From an uncultured Ruminococcus sp. (GTDB lineage: Bacteria; Bacillota_A; Clostridia; Oscillospirales; Ruminococcaceae), in assembly GCA_937880065.1 (NCBI GenBank), contig CALFMA010000007.1, forward strand, positions 1 through 11,830: 11,830 bases of DNA, written 5' to 3'. A program made the position numbers and the translations under genes. This document shows, piece by piece, positions 1 to 5,489 of this stretch. Position 1 is the stretch's first letter, and every line of letters begins with the position of its first letter. The notes beneath the pieces were generated by a model. It ran no database searches. It was not told where the DNA came from and saw nothing but the letters and a program-made list of their open reading frames with translations.

Positions 1-483
1 TCTCCGGGGTCTCGCCCTCCTTGTGAACGATGGCAAGGAACTTACAGTCCTTGCCTCCCATCGCCACCATGCCGTGGGCGTGCTCGGACTCATAGAAGAT
101 GCTGTCCCCCTCGTTGAGGATAAAGGTATGATCGTCCAGCTGAATTCGCAGCTGACCCTCCAGTACCATGTCAAACTCCTGACCGGGGTGGGTGGCCAGC
201 TCGATGGGAGCGTTCTCCTTGACAGGGTCATAAACGGCAGTGACCACAAAAGGCTCGGACAGACGGTTCTTCAAAAAGGGTGCCACGTGGCGGTAGTGGA
301 AGCCGTCTCCCTTGCGGATGGGCATACCGCCCCCTGCACGGGTTAAAGTGAAGAAGCCCAGCTTGGGATCCGTACCGGAAACCAGCTCCGACAGATCCAT
401 CTGCAGAGTGAGGGCGCAGTTGTACAGGAAGTTGAAGTAAAAGTCCTTCTCGCCCTTCTCCAGTTCCAGATATTCCTCAATAA
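1..483 (-). pseudogene. Cupin-domain transcriptional regulator, C-terminal fragment (HTH missing)
   Basis: The minus-strand frame is open to the window edge and reads as the C-terminal part of an XRE-cupin regulator, a family of about 180 residues in Clostridia in which a DNA-binding helix-turn-helix is followed by a small-molecule-sensing cupin barrel. Visible are the linker end (LSELVSGTDPKL), the cupin core with THPGQEFDMVLEGQLRIQL, the second cupin motif LNEGDSIFYESEHAHGM, and a closing KFLAIVHKEGE. The N-terminal helix-turn-helix is absent; upstream the frame runs straight into an adenylosuccinate-lyase-like sequence at about 483. The fragment is clearly GC-richer than the DNA beyond the junction, so the two halves probably have different origins. 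The stop codon lies outside the window. The cupin assignment is fairly sure; whether the fusion is expressed is doubtful because no start codon with a ribosome site is visible. Confidence 0.7.
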
Positions 484-778
484 AATTCTTAGTCAGTACC
501 GGCCAATTTTCATTCGGAAATGCAACAGAAATTGCTGCATAATTGCCTGTTGCACCATTAAATTTTGCACAAGCCTTAATGGATTTGATATTTTCCAAAG
601 ACTTCTTCAATCGATACGAATAAACTGTCATTTCCTTACCGATAGTAGTAGGTGTTGCAGGTGTAGTGGCAACAATGATGTTGCCACAAGTTTCAATGGC
701 ATATAAAGCATTTATTCCTGCAAAACCAGTTGTTACAAAATCTTCATTAAAATATGGGCAATATATGCATAGATTATA
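484..778 (-). pseudogene. purB: Adenylosuccinate lyase (PurB) internal fragment, fused in frame to the cupin fragment
   Basis: PurB cleaves SAICAR and adenylosuccinate in purine synthesis. From about 660 down to 484 the minus strand encodes PATPTTIGKEM, then VYSYRLKKSL, AKFNGATGNYAA and AFPNENW. This matches the E. coli/Bacteroides-type PurB segment just after the catalytic THGQPATP motif. Here the residues before PATP read VATT, so the catalytic histidine motif HGQ is absent. The part from 660 to 778 (around FVTTGFAGINALYAIETCGN) is not recognisable as PurB. The frame begins after a TGA at 779-781 and has no start codon before an internal ATG at 631, which has no properly spaced ribosome site. 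Both ends of the enzyme are missing, so this is a remnant or a chimeric junction, not a working gene. Same frame as the cupin fragment downstream. Confidence 0.6.
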
Positions 779-972
779 TCATATAGGTGAAGAAGGAAAA
801 GACTTTTACTCAAAAATGAGTAAAAGTCATTTGACTCGGAAAAGCCATATTCACACATTCTTTTAAACCAGTCATTATATCTTGTTTCAATCTGCAATGC
901 CGCATGAAGTTCACGTCCGGAAACAACAGGACGCTGAGGATTATCATAGTTGATTGTAATCATTTCGTTCAT
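733..972 (-). pseudogene. Phage antirepressor AntA/AntB, truncated after about 57 residues
   Basis: AntA-family proteins are phage antirepressors that counter the lysogeny repressor. The ATG at 972 is chosen because AAAGGTAGGT sits just upstream; a longer frame to 1008 has no such site. The N-terminus, MNEMITINYDNPQRPVVSGR followed by ELHAALQIETRYNDWF and MCEYGFSESNDFYSFLSKS, is a typical AntA start. The family then continues with a TGGRP-type segment, but here the sequence changes at about 801, exactly at a perfect hairpin, into an unrelated hydrophobic tail (LFLLHLYDIIYAYIAHILMKIL split by eye) ending at 733. In related prophages an antirepressor often follows the DUF2815 gene, which fits its position downstream of that gene. 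It overlaps the purB-like remnant in another frame at 733-778. Confidence 0.7.
801..828. repeat. Perfect 12-bp inverted repeat with 4-nt loop at the antirepressor breakpoint
   Basis: GACTTTTACTCA (801-812) and TGAGTAAAAGTC (817-828) are perfectly complementary around the loop AAAA. The repeat arises from the coding of the AntA segment: the minus strand reads DFYSFLSKS and the plus strand reads DFYSKMSKS, both of which resemble AntA family sequence. Homology of the minus-strand gene stops here. There is no T-run on either side, so it is not a convincing terminator. Confidence 0.8.
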
Positions 973-1055
973 ATTATACCTACCTTTCGTATTTCCCACC
1001 CACAGCAACGCTGCAAACTCCTAACCGGAGCCCGTCCCCTCTGTCCTGTGGACAT

Positions 1056-1074
1056 CTCCCCACACTGTGGGGAG
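1056..1074 (-). terminator. GC-rich hairpin after the DUF2815 gene, possible weak terminator
   Basis: CTCCCCACA and TGTGGGGAG flank a single base, giving a nearly perfect palindrome 24 nt past the end of the DUF2815 gene on the minus strand. No T-tract follows on that strand, so it may be a weak or factor-assisted terminator, or an RNA-stabilising hairpin. The rest of the 973-1097 gap shows no convincing gene. Confidence 0.35.
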
Positions 1075-1097
1075 TCACCCACCCGTCTGTCATTTAA

Positions 1098-1661
1098 TTA
1101 AGAGAGAAAATCATCATCGTCATCATCAGCGAAATCATCCTCTGCACGGCTCTTACCACCGAGAGGTTCACCGTCACGGAGCTTCTGGATGTTGTTCAGA
1201 CCGCAAGCGATACCACGATTACCATTGGTATTGAATGCGTAGAAATTAATGGACGCTCTGCCGTAGATACCGCTGTAAATTTCGCTTGTATCGAGAACCG
1301 GCTGACAATCCGCATCCACCACACCGGGCTTGCTTGCAGAGTTAGCATTGATGAAGTAGCTATTCGCATAAGCCGGATCGTCCGGACGTTCAGCGTCACC
1401 GTCACGAAGAGGTGTCTTGAGAACGGAGAGTGCCGGTACTGACTTGCCGTTGCCCTTGAGCTTGGACTGACCTTCATCATACGCTGCCTGAATTGCCGCC
1501 TTAACCTTTTCCACGGTTGCGGTATCGGTCTTGGGGATAATGAGGGACACGCTGTATTTCGGTGTGCCGCCGTTGATAGACTTCGGCTCATTTACGATGA
1601 GATAGCTGAAACGTGTGTCTTTGCCTGTGATTACCTTTGTAGGATTCTTAAACTTTGCCAT
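1098..1661 (-). CDS. DUF2815 family phage protein, likely single-stranded DNA-binding
   Basis: A 187-residue protein starting MAKFKNPTKVITGKDTRFSY. The family (DUF2815) occurs in Firmicutes prophage replication modules and is generally taken as a T7 gp2.5-like single-stranded DNA-binding protein. Supporting features are the N-terminal beta-rich segment with PKYSVSLIIPK, the central YANSYFINANS and SEIYSGIYGRASINFYAFN stretches expected of an OB-fold core, and a very acidic C-terminal tail (a run of aspartates before FLS) like the protein-recruiting tails of SSB and gp2.5. The start at 1661 is preferred over an upstream in-frame ATG at 1730 because GGAGG lies 9 nt before it and the upstream extension lies wholly inside the DUF2800 gene. 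Only one base separates its ATG from the TAA of that gene, so the two are translationally coupled. Function is inferred from family; no assay is implied. Confidence 0.88.
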   Translation of the reverse strand: MAKFKNPTKVITGKDTRFSYLIVNEPKSINGGTPKYSVSLIIPKTDTATVEKVKAAIQAAYDEGQSKLKGNGKSVPALSVLKTPLRDGDAERPDDPAYANSYFINANSASKPGVVDADCQPVLDTSEIYSGIYGRASINFYAFNTNGNRGIACGLNNIQKLRDGEPLGGKSRAEDDFADDDDDDFLS

Positions 1662-1662
1662 A

Positions 1663-2784
1663 TTAATTTTCCTCCATAAAATCTTCTTTTGCTGTATTCC
1701 ATGCCGGACGCTTGTCCGACGTTTGTACAAGTGTGGGTTTGCCCTTTGGCTTTTCTATGAGAGAGCCAAGCAGGGCGTCAAATTGTTTCTTGCCGAGTAA
1801 TTTTGTCATTGCAGTTACACCCATGAGTTTCTTTTCATAGGGGTCAAAGCCTGCATTGGTAACCGCAACTGCTACGGCATTTTCGTCTGTATATTTGCGG
1901 TTGGAACGTCCCTCCACCACCTTGTAGCCTGGGAACGAACGTCCGCAGATTGCCTGTTCAAGTGCGTATTCTTTCACATCATTCACCCAAGAAATAAAGG
2001 TATCTGCACGATTCAGAATCACGCTGATTTCCGCATCATCGAGGGTGTCGGGAACAGCGAAATCGTATTGTGCCATTTCGAGATTGTATTCTGCACGTTT
2101 GCGGCAGGTTGCCTTGACTTTGCAGAACTGACAGTGCTTGCCTGCCTTGTATTCACCTTCACCCTTTGCCGCAAGTTCAGCTGCCGGAACAAGAACTTTC
2201 TCTGCCCATGTGAGCAGGTCATTCTTTGAAATTTCCGCAATGCTGACATTGTCACGGCGTGGCTGGAAGATGATGGTACGGATTGTATGGATATCATAGA
2301 GGGCCTCAAATAGATGCAATGCACCGAGTGCATACATTCTCATCTGCGGATTGTCCTCTGCTTCAACCAAAACTCCGAGTCCGTACTTGAAATCCACCAC
2401 GGTGAGCGTACCATCTGCCACGATGATAAAGTCCGCTGTACCAAAGCTGTCTTGCACCCATCGGGAGAAGTCAAGCCGTTGTTCTACGAGGACAAGCGGA
2501 TCGGCACAGGTTTGCTTTGCGAGTTGTACCTGCTCCATGATGAATTCGCAGTAGGCATCAGTGTGCTCTGCCATTTCCTCATCGAAATAGGCAAGGTCTG
2601 GAGTAGGAGCACGGACACGGTGACCGAGTGCCGTAAGCACCTTGTATTCGCACAATGCGTGTGCATCCGTCCCTTGCTGTGCATAACTACTCGATGTATC
2701 CTCTACAGCGGCATTCTTCACCGCCGAGGGCGGACACGAAATCCAGCGATCACTGGATGACGGTGCAAGAAGTGCGTGAGCCAT
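1663..2784 (-). CDS. DUF2800 family phage nuclease, PD-(D/E)XK (AddB/Cas4-like) fold
   Basis: A 373-residue phage protein that matches DUF2800, a RecB/Cas4-like nuclease family found beside DUF2815 and a Rrp5-like protein. Visible motifs: SSSDRWISCPPSA with Cys17; VEQRLDF around Glu101; FGTADFI with Asp118; VVDFKYG with Asp131 and Lys133, which gives the D...DxK metal centre; NPQMRMYALG, a QxxxY motif at 147-151; and KHCQFCKVKATC with Cys218, Cys221 and Cys227. One N-terminal plus three C-terminal cysteines is the arrangement that holds a 4Fe-4S cluster in AddB and Cas4, so the same is inferred here. A role in processing DNA ends during phage replication or recombination is likely. The ATG overlaps the stop of the preceding Rrp5-like gene (TAATG), and the stop sits one base before the DUF2815 start. 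Confidence 0.88.
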   Translation of the reverse strand: MAHALLAPSSSDRWISCPPSAVKNAAVEDTSSSYAQQGTDAHALCEYKVLTALGHRVRAPTPDLAYFDEEMAEHTDAYCEFIMEQVQLAKQTCADPLVLVEQRLDFSRWVQDSFGTADFIIVADGTLTVVDFKYGLGVLVEAEDNPQMRMYALGALHLFEALYDIHTIRTIIFQPRRDNVSIAEISKNDLLTWAEKVLVPAAELAAKGEGEYKAGKHCQFCKVKATCRKRAEYNLEMAQYDFAVPDTLDDAEISVILNRADTFISWVNDVKEYALEQAICGRSFPGYKVVEGRSNRKYTDENAVAVAVTNAGFDPYEKKLMGVTAMTKLLGKKQFDALLGSLIEKPKGKPTLVQTSDKRPAWNTAKEDFMEEN

Positions 2785-3119
2785 TACAATTCCTCCGCTT
2801 CTGCAAGCAATGCTGCATAGTCTGTTTCTTTCACATCTGAAAGCTTTTCTGCACCGTGCTTGGTAATCAGTTCCTTGATTTCAGCTGTGTGACCTGCACG
2901 GGAAATCTCTGCAAGACGACTACGAAGCTCTAGAAAAGTGACTGTTTTTGTTTCGGGTAACGGCTGTTCAGCAGGTGTTGTTTCTTTCGGCTCATCTTTT
3001 TCGGGATTGTAGATTTTCTCGAAGGTATTGATATACCCGTCAGTTACCTGCTGTTTCAGTTCCTGCAGTGCTGTAACCAATTCCGACAGTGCATTGATGA
3101 CTTTCATCATAGGTTCCAT
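2784..3119 (-). CDS. Rrp5-like phage protein of unknown function
   Basis: A 111-residue protein of the type usually labelled 'rRNA biogenesis protein rrp5' in Clostridia prophages; that label is historical and gives no real function. The N-terminus (MEPMMKVINALSELVTALQE) is a predicted helix, followed by a charged, proline-rich linker (about residues 42-58) and a helical C-terminal domain containing TFLELRSRLAEISRAGHTAE and KHGAEKLSDV, which resembles small SAP-like helix-extended-helix domains. I chose the ATG at 3119 because AAAGGAG lies 7 nt before it. The ATG at 3125 overlaps the previous stop (ATGA) but is only one base from the same ribosome site. The gene always seems to accompany DUF2800 and DUF2815, so a helper role in phage replication or recombination is the reasonable guess. 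Confidence 0.8.
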   Translation of the reverse strand: MEPMMKVINALSELVTALQELKQQVTDGYINTFEKIYNPEKDEPKETTPAEQPLPETKTVTFLELRSRLAEISRAGHTAEIKELITKHGAEKLSDVKETDYAALLAEAEEL

Positions 3120-3121
3120 AT

Positions 3122-3295
3122 TCATTCTCCTTTCATTTCTTGGATTTCGACGTTCTGTACACACTTACCTGGTGTCAGAACAAGGATTTCGCAAAAGTCT
3201 CCGAACAAAAAGCGAAGCAATCTTTTAGGAAACGTCATGCTGCGACCTGCAAGCACTGGCTGTTCTTCAACTTTGATCCTGATTTTGTGTTTCAT
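3122..3295 (-). CDS. Small conserved-type phage protein, 57 aa
   Basis: A short gene beginning MKHKIRIKVEEQPVLAGRSM, continuing through PKRLLRFLFGDFCEILVLTP and ending VEIQEMKGE. The strong ribosome site GTAGGAGGTGAG lies just before its ATG at 3295. Its TGA overlaps the ATG at 3125 of the next gene by four bases, and its direction and spacing fit the operon. The repeated basic/hydrophobic pattern (RLLRFLFG, then LVLTPG) recalls small proteins found at this place in other Firmicutes prophages, but I know no function for them. No signal peptide, zinc ribbon or clear membrane span is seen. Confidence rests on ribosome site and operon packing more than on family. Confidence 0.7.
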   Translation of the reverse strand: MKHKIRIKVEEQPVLAGRSMTFPKRLLRFLFGDFCEILVLTPGKCVQNVEIQEMKGE

Positions 3296-3331
3296 GTTCT
3301 CACCTCCTACCCTACAGGCAACAGAAATGCC

Positions 3332-3868
3332 TTAAGAATTAACCCCTTCAAAATATTTTTTTAAAATTTCAATAATTCTCTGCTTATGCTTGGTAACAGC
3401 TGGTGCAGAAATTCCCATAATTTTGGCGGTTTCCTTTACTGAAAAGCCATTCAGAAGGTGTAGCTGATAAACCTGTTTCTGACGTTCTGTGAAGGTTTCA
3501 GCAACTTCACGAAGGAGTTCAACTGTAGGATTTTCAGATTCTTCGGGCTCTGCAATCACGTCGCCGAGCGTTGCACTGTCTGCTTCATCGGTAAGAGATG
3601 CATCAAGAGATAGATTCCAGTTTACTGGAACCTTTTCACCCGGGTGCAGTCTTTCCCATTCAGCACGCTTTTCTTTTTCTTCTTTTGTCAAGAATGGATG
3701 AGCGTTTTTGAGATTGTTATACACCTCCGCATCATCAGCTGCATGAAGTTTCTTGATATGAAATTCCGTCACGCCGTTTTCACCGGGACGCAATACAGTT
3801 TTGTTGCCTTCTGCGTCAATGTAGGTGTAAGTCATTCTCTGCTTACTGCTTGTCTTTCTGATTTTCAT
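3332..3868 (-). CDS. Phage/ICE sigma-70 region-4-like regulator
   Basis: A 178-residue protein whose C-terminal third is a clear sigma-70 region 4 helix-turn-helix: FTERQKQVYQLHLLNGFSVK at about 126-145 followed by ETAKIMGISAPAVTKHKQRI and EILKKYF. The N-terminal part (MTYTYIDAEGNKTVLRPGEN, then EFHIKKLHAADDAEVYNNLK) has no region 2, so it is unlikely to replace a full sigma factor; proteins of this kind are thought to act as late or early gene activators in Firmicutes prophages and integrative elements. It is the first gene of the minus-strand operon. The ATG at 3868 is preceded by AAAGGA with good spacing. A structured leader with an intrinsic terminator lies upstream, suggesting that its expression is controlled by attenuation. 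A small gap with a 5-bp hairpin (AGGCA/TGCCT) separates it from the 57-aa gene. Confidence 0.85.
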   Translation of the reverse strand: MKIRKTSSKQRMTYTYIDAEGNKTVLRPGENGVTEFHIKKLHAADDAEVYNNLKNAHPFLTKEEKEKRAEWERLHPGEKVPVNWNLSLDASLTDEADSATLGDVIAEPEESENPTVELLREVAETFTERQKQVYQLHLLNGFSVKETAKIMGISAPAVTKHKQRIIEILKKYFEGVNS

Positions 3869-3910
3869 AGCTTGTCCTTTCTGCCGGACGCAGTAAGGGC
3901 AAGGATATAT

Positions 3911-3942
3911 AAAAAAAAGGAACCGGTGAGATACCGATTCCT
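3911..3942 (-). terminator. Intrinsic terminator in the leader of the phage operon
   Basis: Read on the minus strand, AGGAATCGGT and ACCGGTTCCT form a 10-bp stem (one G-U pair) around the loop ATCTC, followed directly by eight T residues (3918-3911). This is a textbook Rho-independent terminator. It lies between the minus-strand promoter at 4163-4191 and the sigma-like gene at 3868, so transcripts must read through it for the operon to be expressed. Confidence 0.85.
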
Positions 3943-4156
3943 GTGCTACCGAAAAATGGGTACAGCAAGGGAAGGGTATCTCAAAACCAACATATCAGCA
4001 TTACTGATATGTCCTAATTTGAAATATCCTTGTGCCCTGAACTTGTACTTCGTTCCGGCTCAAAAATTATTTATTTGTAACTGCCTGTGGCAGGGATTAC
4101 TGGAATATAAAGTATCCACTCCTCAGCCTCAACTAATTTTGAAGCGTTCTGTATTG
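3911..4156 (-). ncRNA. Structured leader RNA or terminated small RNA, class unknown
   Basis: From the predicted start near 4156 to the terminator the transcript is about 245 nt and has several potential helices: CTGCC/GGCAG (4081-4093); a 9-bp hairpin ACATATCAG/CTGATATGT with a 5-nt loop (3990-4012); and a long-range pair between 4024-4037 and 3897-3908 (ATATCCTT plus CCC with a 2-nt bulge). A 9-bp pair between 3975-3983 and 3927-3935 would compete with the terminator, because it uses the loop and upper stem of that hairpin. This looks like an attenuator or riboswitch-type leader, or a phage small RNA. I do not recognise a known class. Helices were found by eye, not by folding software. Confidence 0.5.
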
Positions 4157-4162
4157 ATGCAA

Positions 4163-4191
4163 ATTATATCACATCTGCATTTCTTATACAA
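4163..4191 (-). promoter_or_regulatory. Minus-strand promoter for the leader RNA and phage operon
   Basis: On the minus strand TTGTAT (4191-4186) is followed after 17 bp by TATAAT (4168-4163), with an extended -10 TG one base upstream (TGATATAAT). The start would fall near 4156. The same GTGATATAAT core occurs in the two plus-strand promoters of this window. Confidence 0.7.
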
Positions 4192-4314
4192 CCTGAACTA
4201 AGAATGATATAAAACATTGAAGCAGATTGGTTGAATTGTCAACATTTCGGTACAAGCCTTTTAAGATGCAACTAAACTTTGAAGGCGGTGCTTGAAAATT
4301 GCGAGTTGTTTTTA

Positions 4315-4374
4315 AGACACGAAAATCAATTTCGTATATATGCACAAAAATATACAATCTCAAACAATGTGTCT
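4315..4374. repeat. Nested inverted-repeat cluster, cruciform-like
   Basis: AGACAC (4315-4320) pairs with GTGTCT (4369-4374). Enclosed are ACGAAA/TTTCGT around a 5-nt loop (4319-4335) and GTATAT/ATATAC around a 10-nt loop (about 4334-4355). The arms overlap by one or two bases, so not all can form fully at once. It could be an operator, a recombination or origin-type structure, or chance in AT-rich DNA. Confidence 0.35.
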
Positions 4375-4462
4375 ACAGCAAAAATATTCAAAATGCTTAT
4401 GTTGAGTTCATATTAATCTATGAGGAGTAGTCCTTGGTTCCGTTGCAATTCATACATAAATC

Positions 4463-4491
4463 TTGATTTTGGTGTAAAAATGTGATATAAT
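4463..4491 (+). promoter_or_regulatory. Extended -10 promoter of the two-gene helicase operon
   Basis: TTGATT (4463-4468), a 17-bp spacer, then TATAAT (4486-4491) with TG one base before it. The predicted start near 4498 leaves a 5' leader of about 130 nt before the gene at 4629. The leader carries TTGCTAC (4511-4517), which is complementary to GTAGCAA (4566-4572), and the tandem repeats. Confidence 0.75.
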
Positions 4492-4563
4492 ATAAATGTA
4501 TATTTTTCTGTTGCTACAAACACTTTCTGCTTAATTCGCTAAATACATTATAGCAAACAAGTC

Positions 4564-4603
4564 GGGTAGCAATGGGTTGTAATGGGTAGGCTTCGGTAGC
4601 TTT
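4564..4603 (+). repeat. Four tandem 10-bp repeats in the leader of the helicase operon
   Basis: GGGTAGCAAT, GGGTTGTAAT, GGGTAGGCTT and CGGTAGCTTT follow each other without gaps. The first six positions are the conserved part (GGGTAG or one change from it). The period of 10 equals about one turn of DNA, and the array ends 11 nt before the ribosome site AGGAGGT (4614-4620). It could be a protein-binding array or an RNA element; degenerate chance repetition is not excluded. Confidence 0.5.
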
Positions 4604-4628
4604 CGCGTTTTGTAGGAGGTTAGAGAAA

Positions 4629-5468
4629 TTGGAATTCTCAGAATTTGCTCATAAATTAGCTAGTATCATCGGTCAAGGCGTAAATACAAGTCGTTTCACT
4701 CGTACCCTCTTCGAAACAATGGTTATGGAAGAACATTTAGACCTTGTATCTGGAAAATCAAAAGAATCTTTTAAAGCATATTTCAATGGAAATACAAAAA
4801 TAGTAGCCTTCTCTAAAGAAATTATCGCTTATATCGAACCGGAACAATTTGTTACGTACATAAATGACTTCAGTGATGCTGTTATCGAAAATCTCTCTGA
4901 TGCTTTTCGTGAAGAGATACCAGACATTAACAATCGTAACTGCAGTGAAAAAATCGCATATCTGTTTCAAAATATAATAAAAAAGGCAGCAGCCACCACA
5001 AGAGTACGCCAGCAAATAACAAACGTTGAAAAAATAATAATGCCCCCACTGGCTATAGATAACAGTGAGGGCTATGAAGGCTCCTCTGAAGCAGACAATA
5101 TTCTATTACAGGAATTTACTTCTGACTACGATGAAATCGTTGAAAAATGCATCTCTGAAAACTTCGCTCAAGAGATGCTGGACAAGACCATTCAAATTAA
5201 AATTGAGGCTCTCTTTAATGATAAATGGAGTAGAAAATCCGAGCAATTTCAGGATATTATGCTGAAATCCAATGTTTTAGCTTTGCTCGCAAAACTGAAT
5301 GACTTTTGTTCTGTGCTTGATCCTAAAACGGATACTCTACACATACCGATTAGATTAATCAGAAGAAATTTGCGAAATCTATACATTAAATTACATCCAA
5401 GTAATTATTCATGTGCGTTTCCATATGATGTATTTATTAAAGACTGGAATGAAGGCGAAAATTACTGA
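4629..5468 (+). CDS. Uncharacterised 279-aa protein, partner of the SF1 helicase
   Basis: The gene starts with TTG at 4629; AGGAGGT eight bases before it makes this start convincing and no ATG competes. The N-terminal 125 residues (EFSEFAHKLASIIGQGVNTS, FTRTLFETMV, KAYFNGNTKIVAFSKEII, YIEPEQFVTYINDFSDAVIE, then LFQNIIKKAAA) read as a compact helical domain of a type I have the impression of seeing in other Firmicutes accessory proteins, but I cannot name a family. The C-terminal part (about 140-279) is acidic, then basic (IRLIRRNLRNLYIKLHPSNY), ending in PYDVFIKDWNEGENY. There are no nuclease, ATPase, TIR or membrane motifs. It lies 21 nt before the helicase gene under one promoter, so the two proteins probably work together; a sensor, adaptor or toxin-like effector are all possible. 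Codon use is as AT-rich as the helicase gene's and unlike the cupin fragment at the left edge. Confidence 0.85.
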   Translation: MEFSEFAHKLASIIGQGVNTSRFTRTLFETMVMEEHLDLVSGKSKESFKAYFNGNTKIVAFSKEIIAYIEPEQFVTYINDFSDAVIENLSDAFREEIPDINNRNCSEKIAYLFQNIIKKAAATTRVRQQITNVEKIIMPPLAIDNSEGYEGSSEADNILLQEFTSDYDEIVEKCISENFAQEMLDKTIQIKIEALFNDKWSRKSEQFQDIMLKSNVLALLAKLNDFCSVLDPKTDTLHIPIRLIRRNLRNLYIKLHPSNYSCAFPYDVFIKDWNEGENY

Positions 5469-5489
5469 CAAGTACGGAGATGAAATAAT

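Larger units (their letters stand above)
3869..4628. other. 760-bp gene-free control region between divergent operons
   Basis: No convincing protein gene is present: a 185-codon plus-strand frame across 3644-4201 runs antisense to the sigma-like gene and through the leader RNA, with no ribosome site. The region instead holds a minus-strand promoter and structured leader (3911-4191), a repeat cluster (4315-4374), a plus-strand promoter (4463-4491) and 10-bp tandem repeats (4564-4603). From about 4192 to 4314 I see nothing definite apart from a TTGACA-like box at 4236-4241 on the minus strand lacking a good -10. Confidence 0.7.

Noticed and set aside
23..346. Plus-strand 107-codon frame at the left edge
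   Set aside because: Antisense to the clear cupin domain on the minus strand; its protein has no recognisable features and no ribosome site.
666..866. Plus-strand 66-codon frame containing EEGKDFYSKMSKS
   Set aside because: As a gene it is not credible: most of it is antisense to the PurB-like remnant and there is no ribosome site. The AntA-like match is kept only as a finding about the palindrome.
975..1097. Small minus-strand frame in the spacer after the DUF2815 gene (about 28 codons starting MSTGQRGRAP)
   Set aside because: No ribosome site and it contains the hairpin; coding is not supported.
2314..2760. Plus-strand 148-codon frame
   Set aside because: Fully antisense to the DUF2800 gene, whose motifs are intact; shadow frame.
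3897..4037. Terminal inverted repeats of a MITE-like element
   Set aside because: The pairing (12 against 14 nt with a bulge) lacks flanking target duplications and is better explained as an RNA closing helix.
3644..4201. Plus-strand 185-codon frame
   Set aside because: Antisense to the sigma-like gene and through the terminator and leader hairpins; the residues look non-natural and there is no ribosome site.
4206..4241. Second minus-strand promoter using TTGACA at 4236-4241
   Set aside because: No acceptable -10 at 16-19 bp; the promoter at 4163-4191 is far better.
4564..4603. CRISPR-like repeat array
   Set aside because: Units are only 10 bp, have no spacers and no cas genes are nearby.
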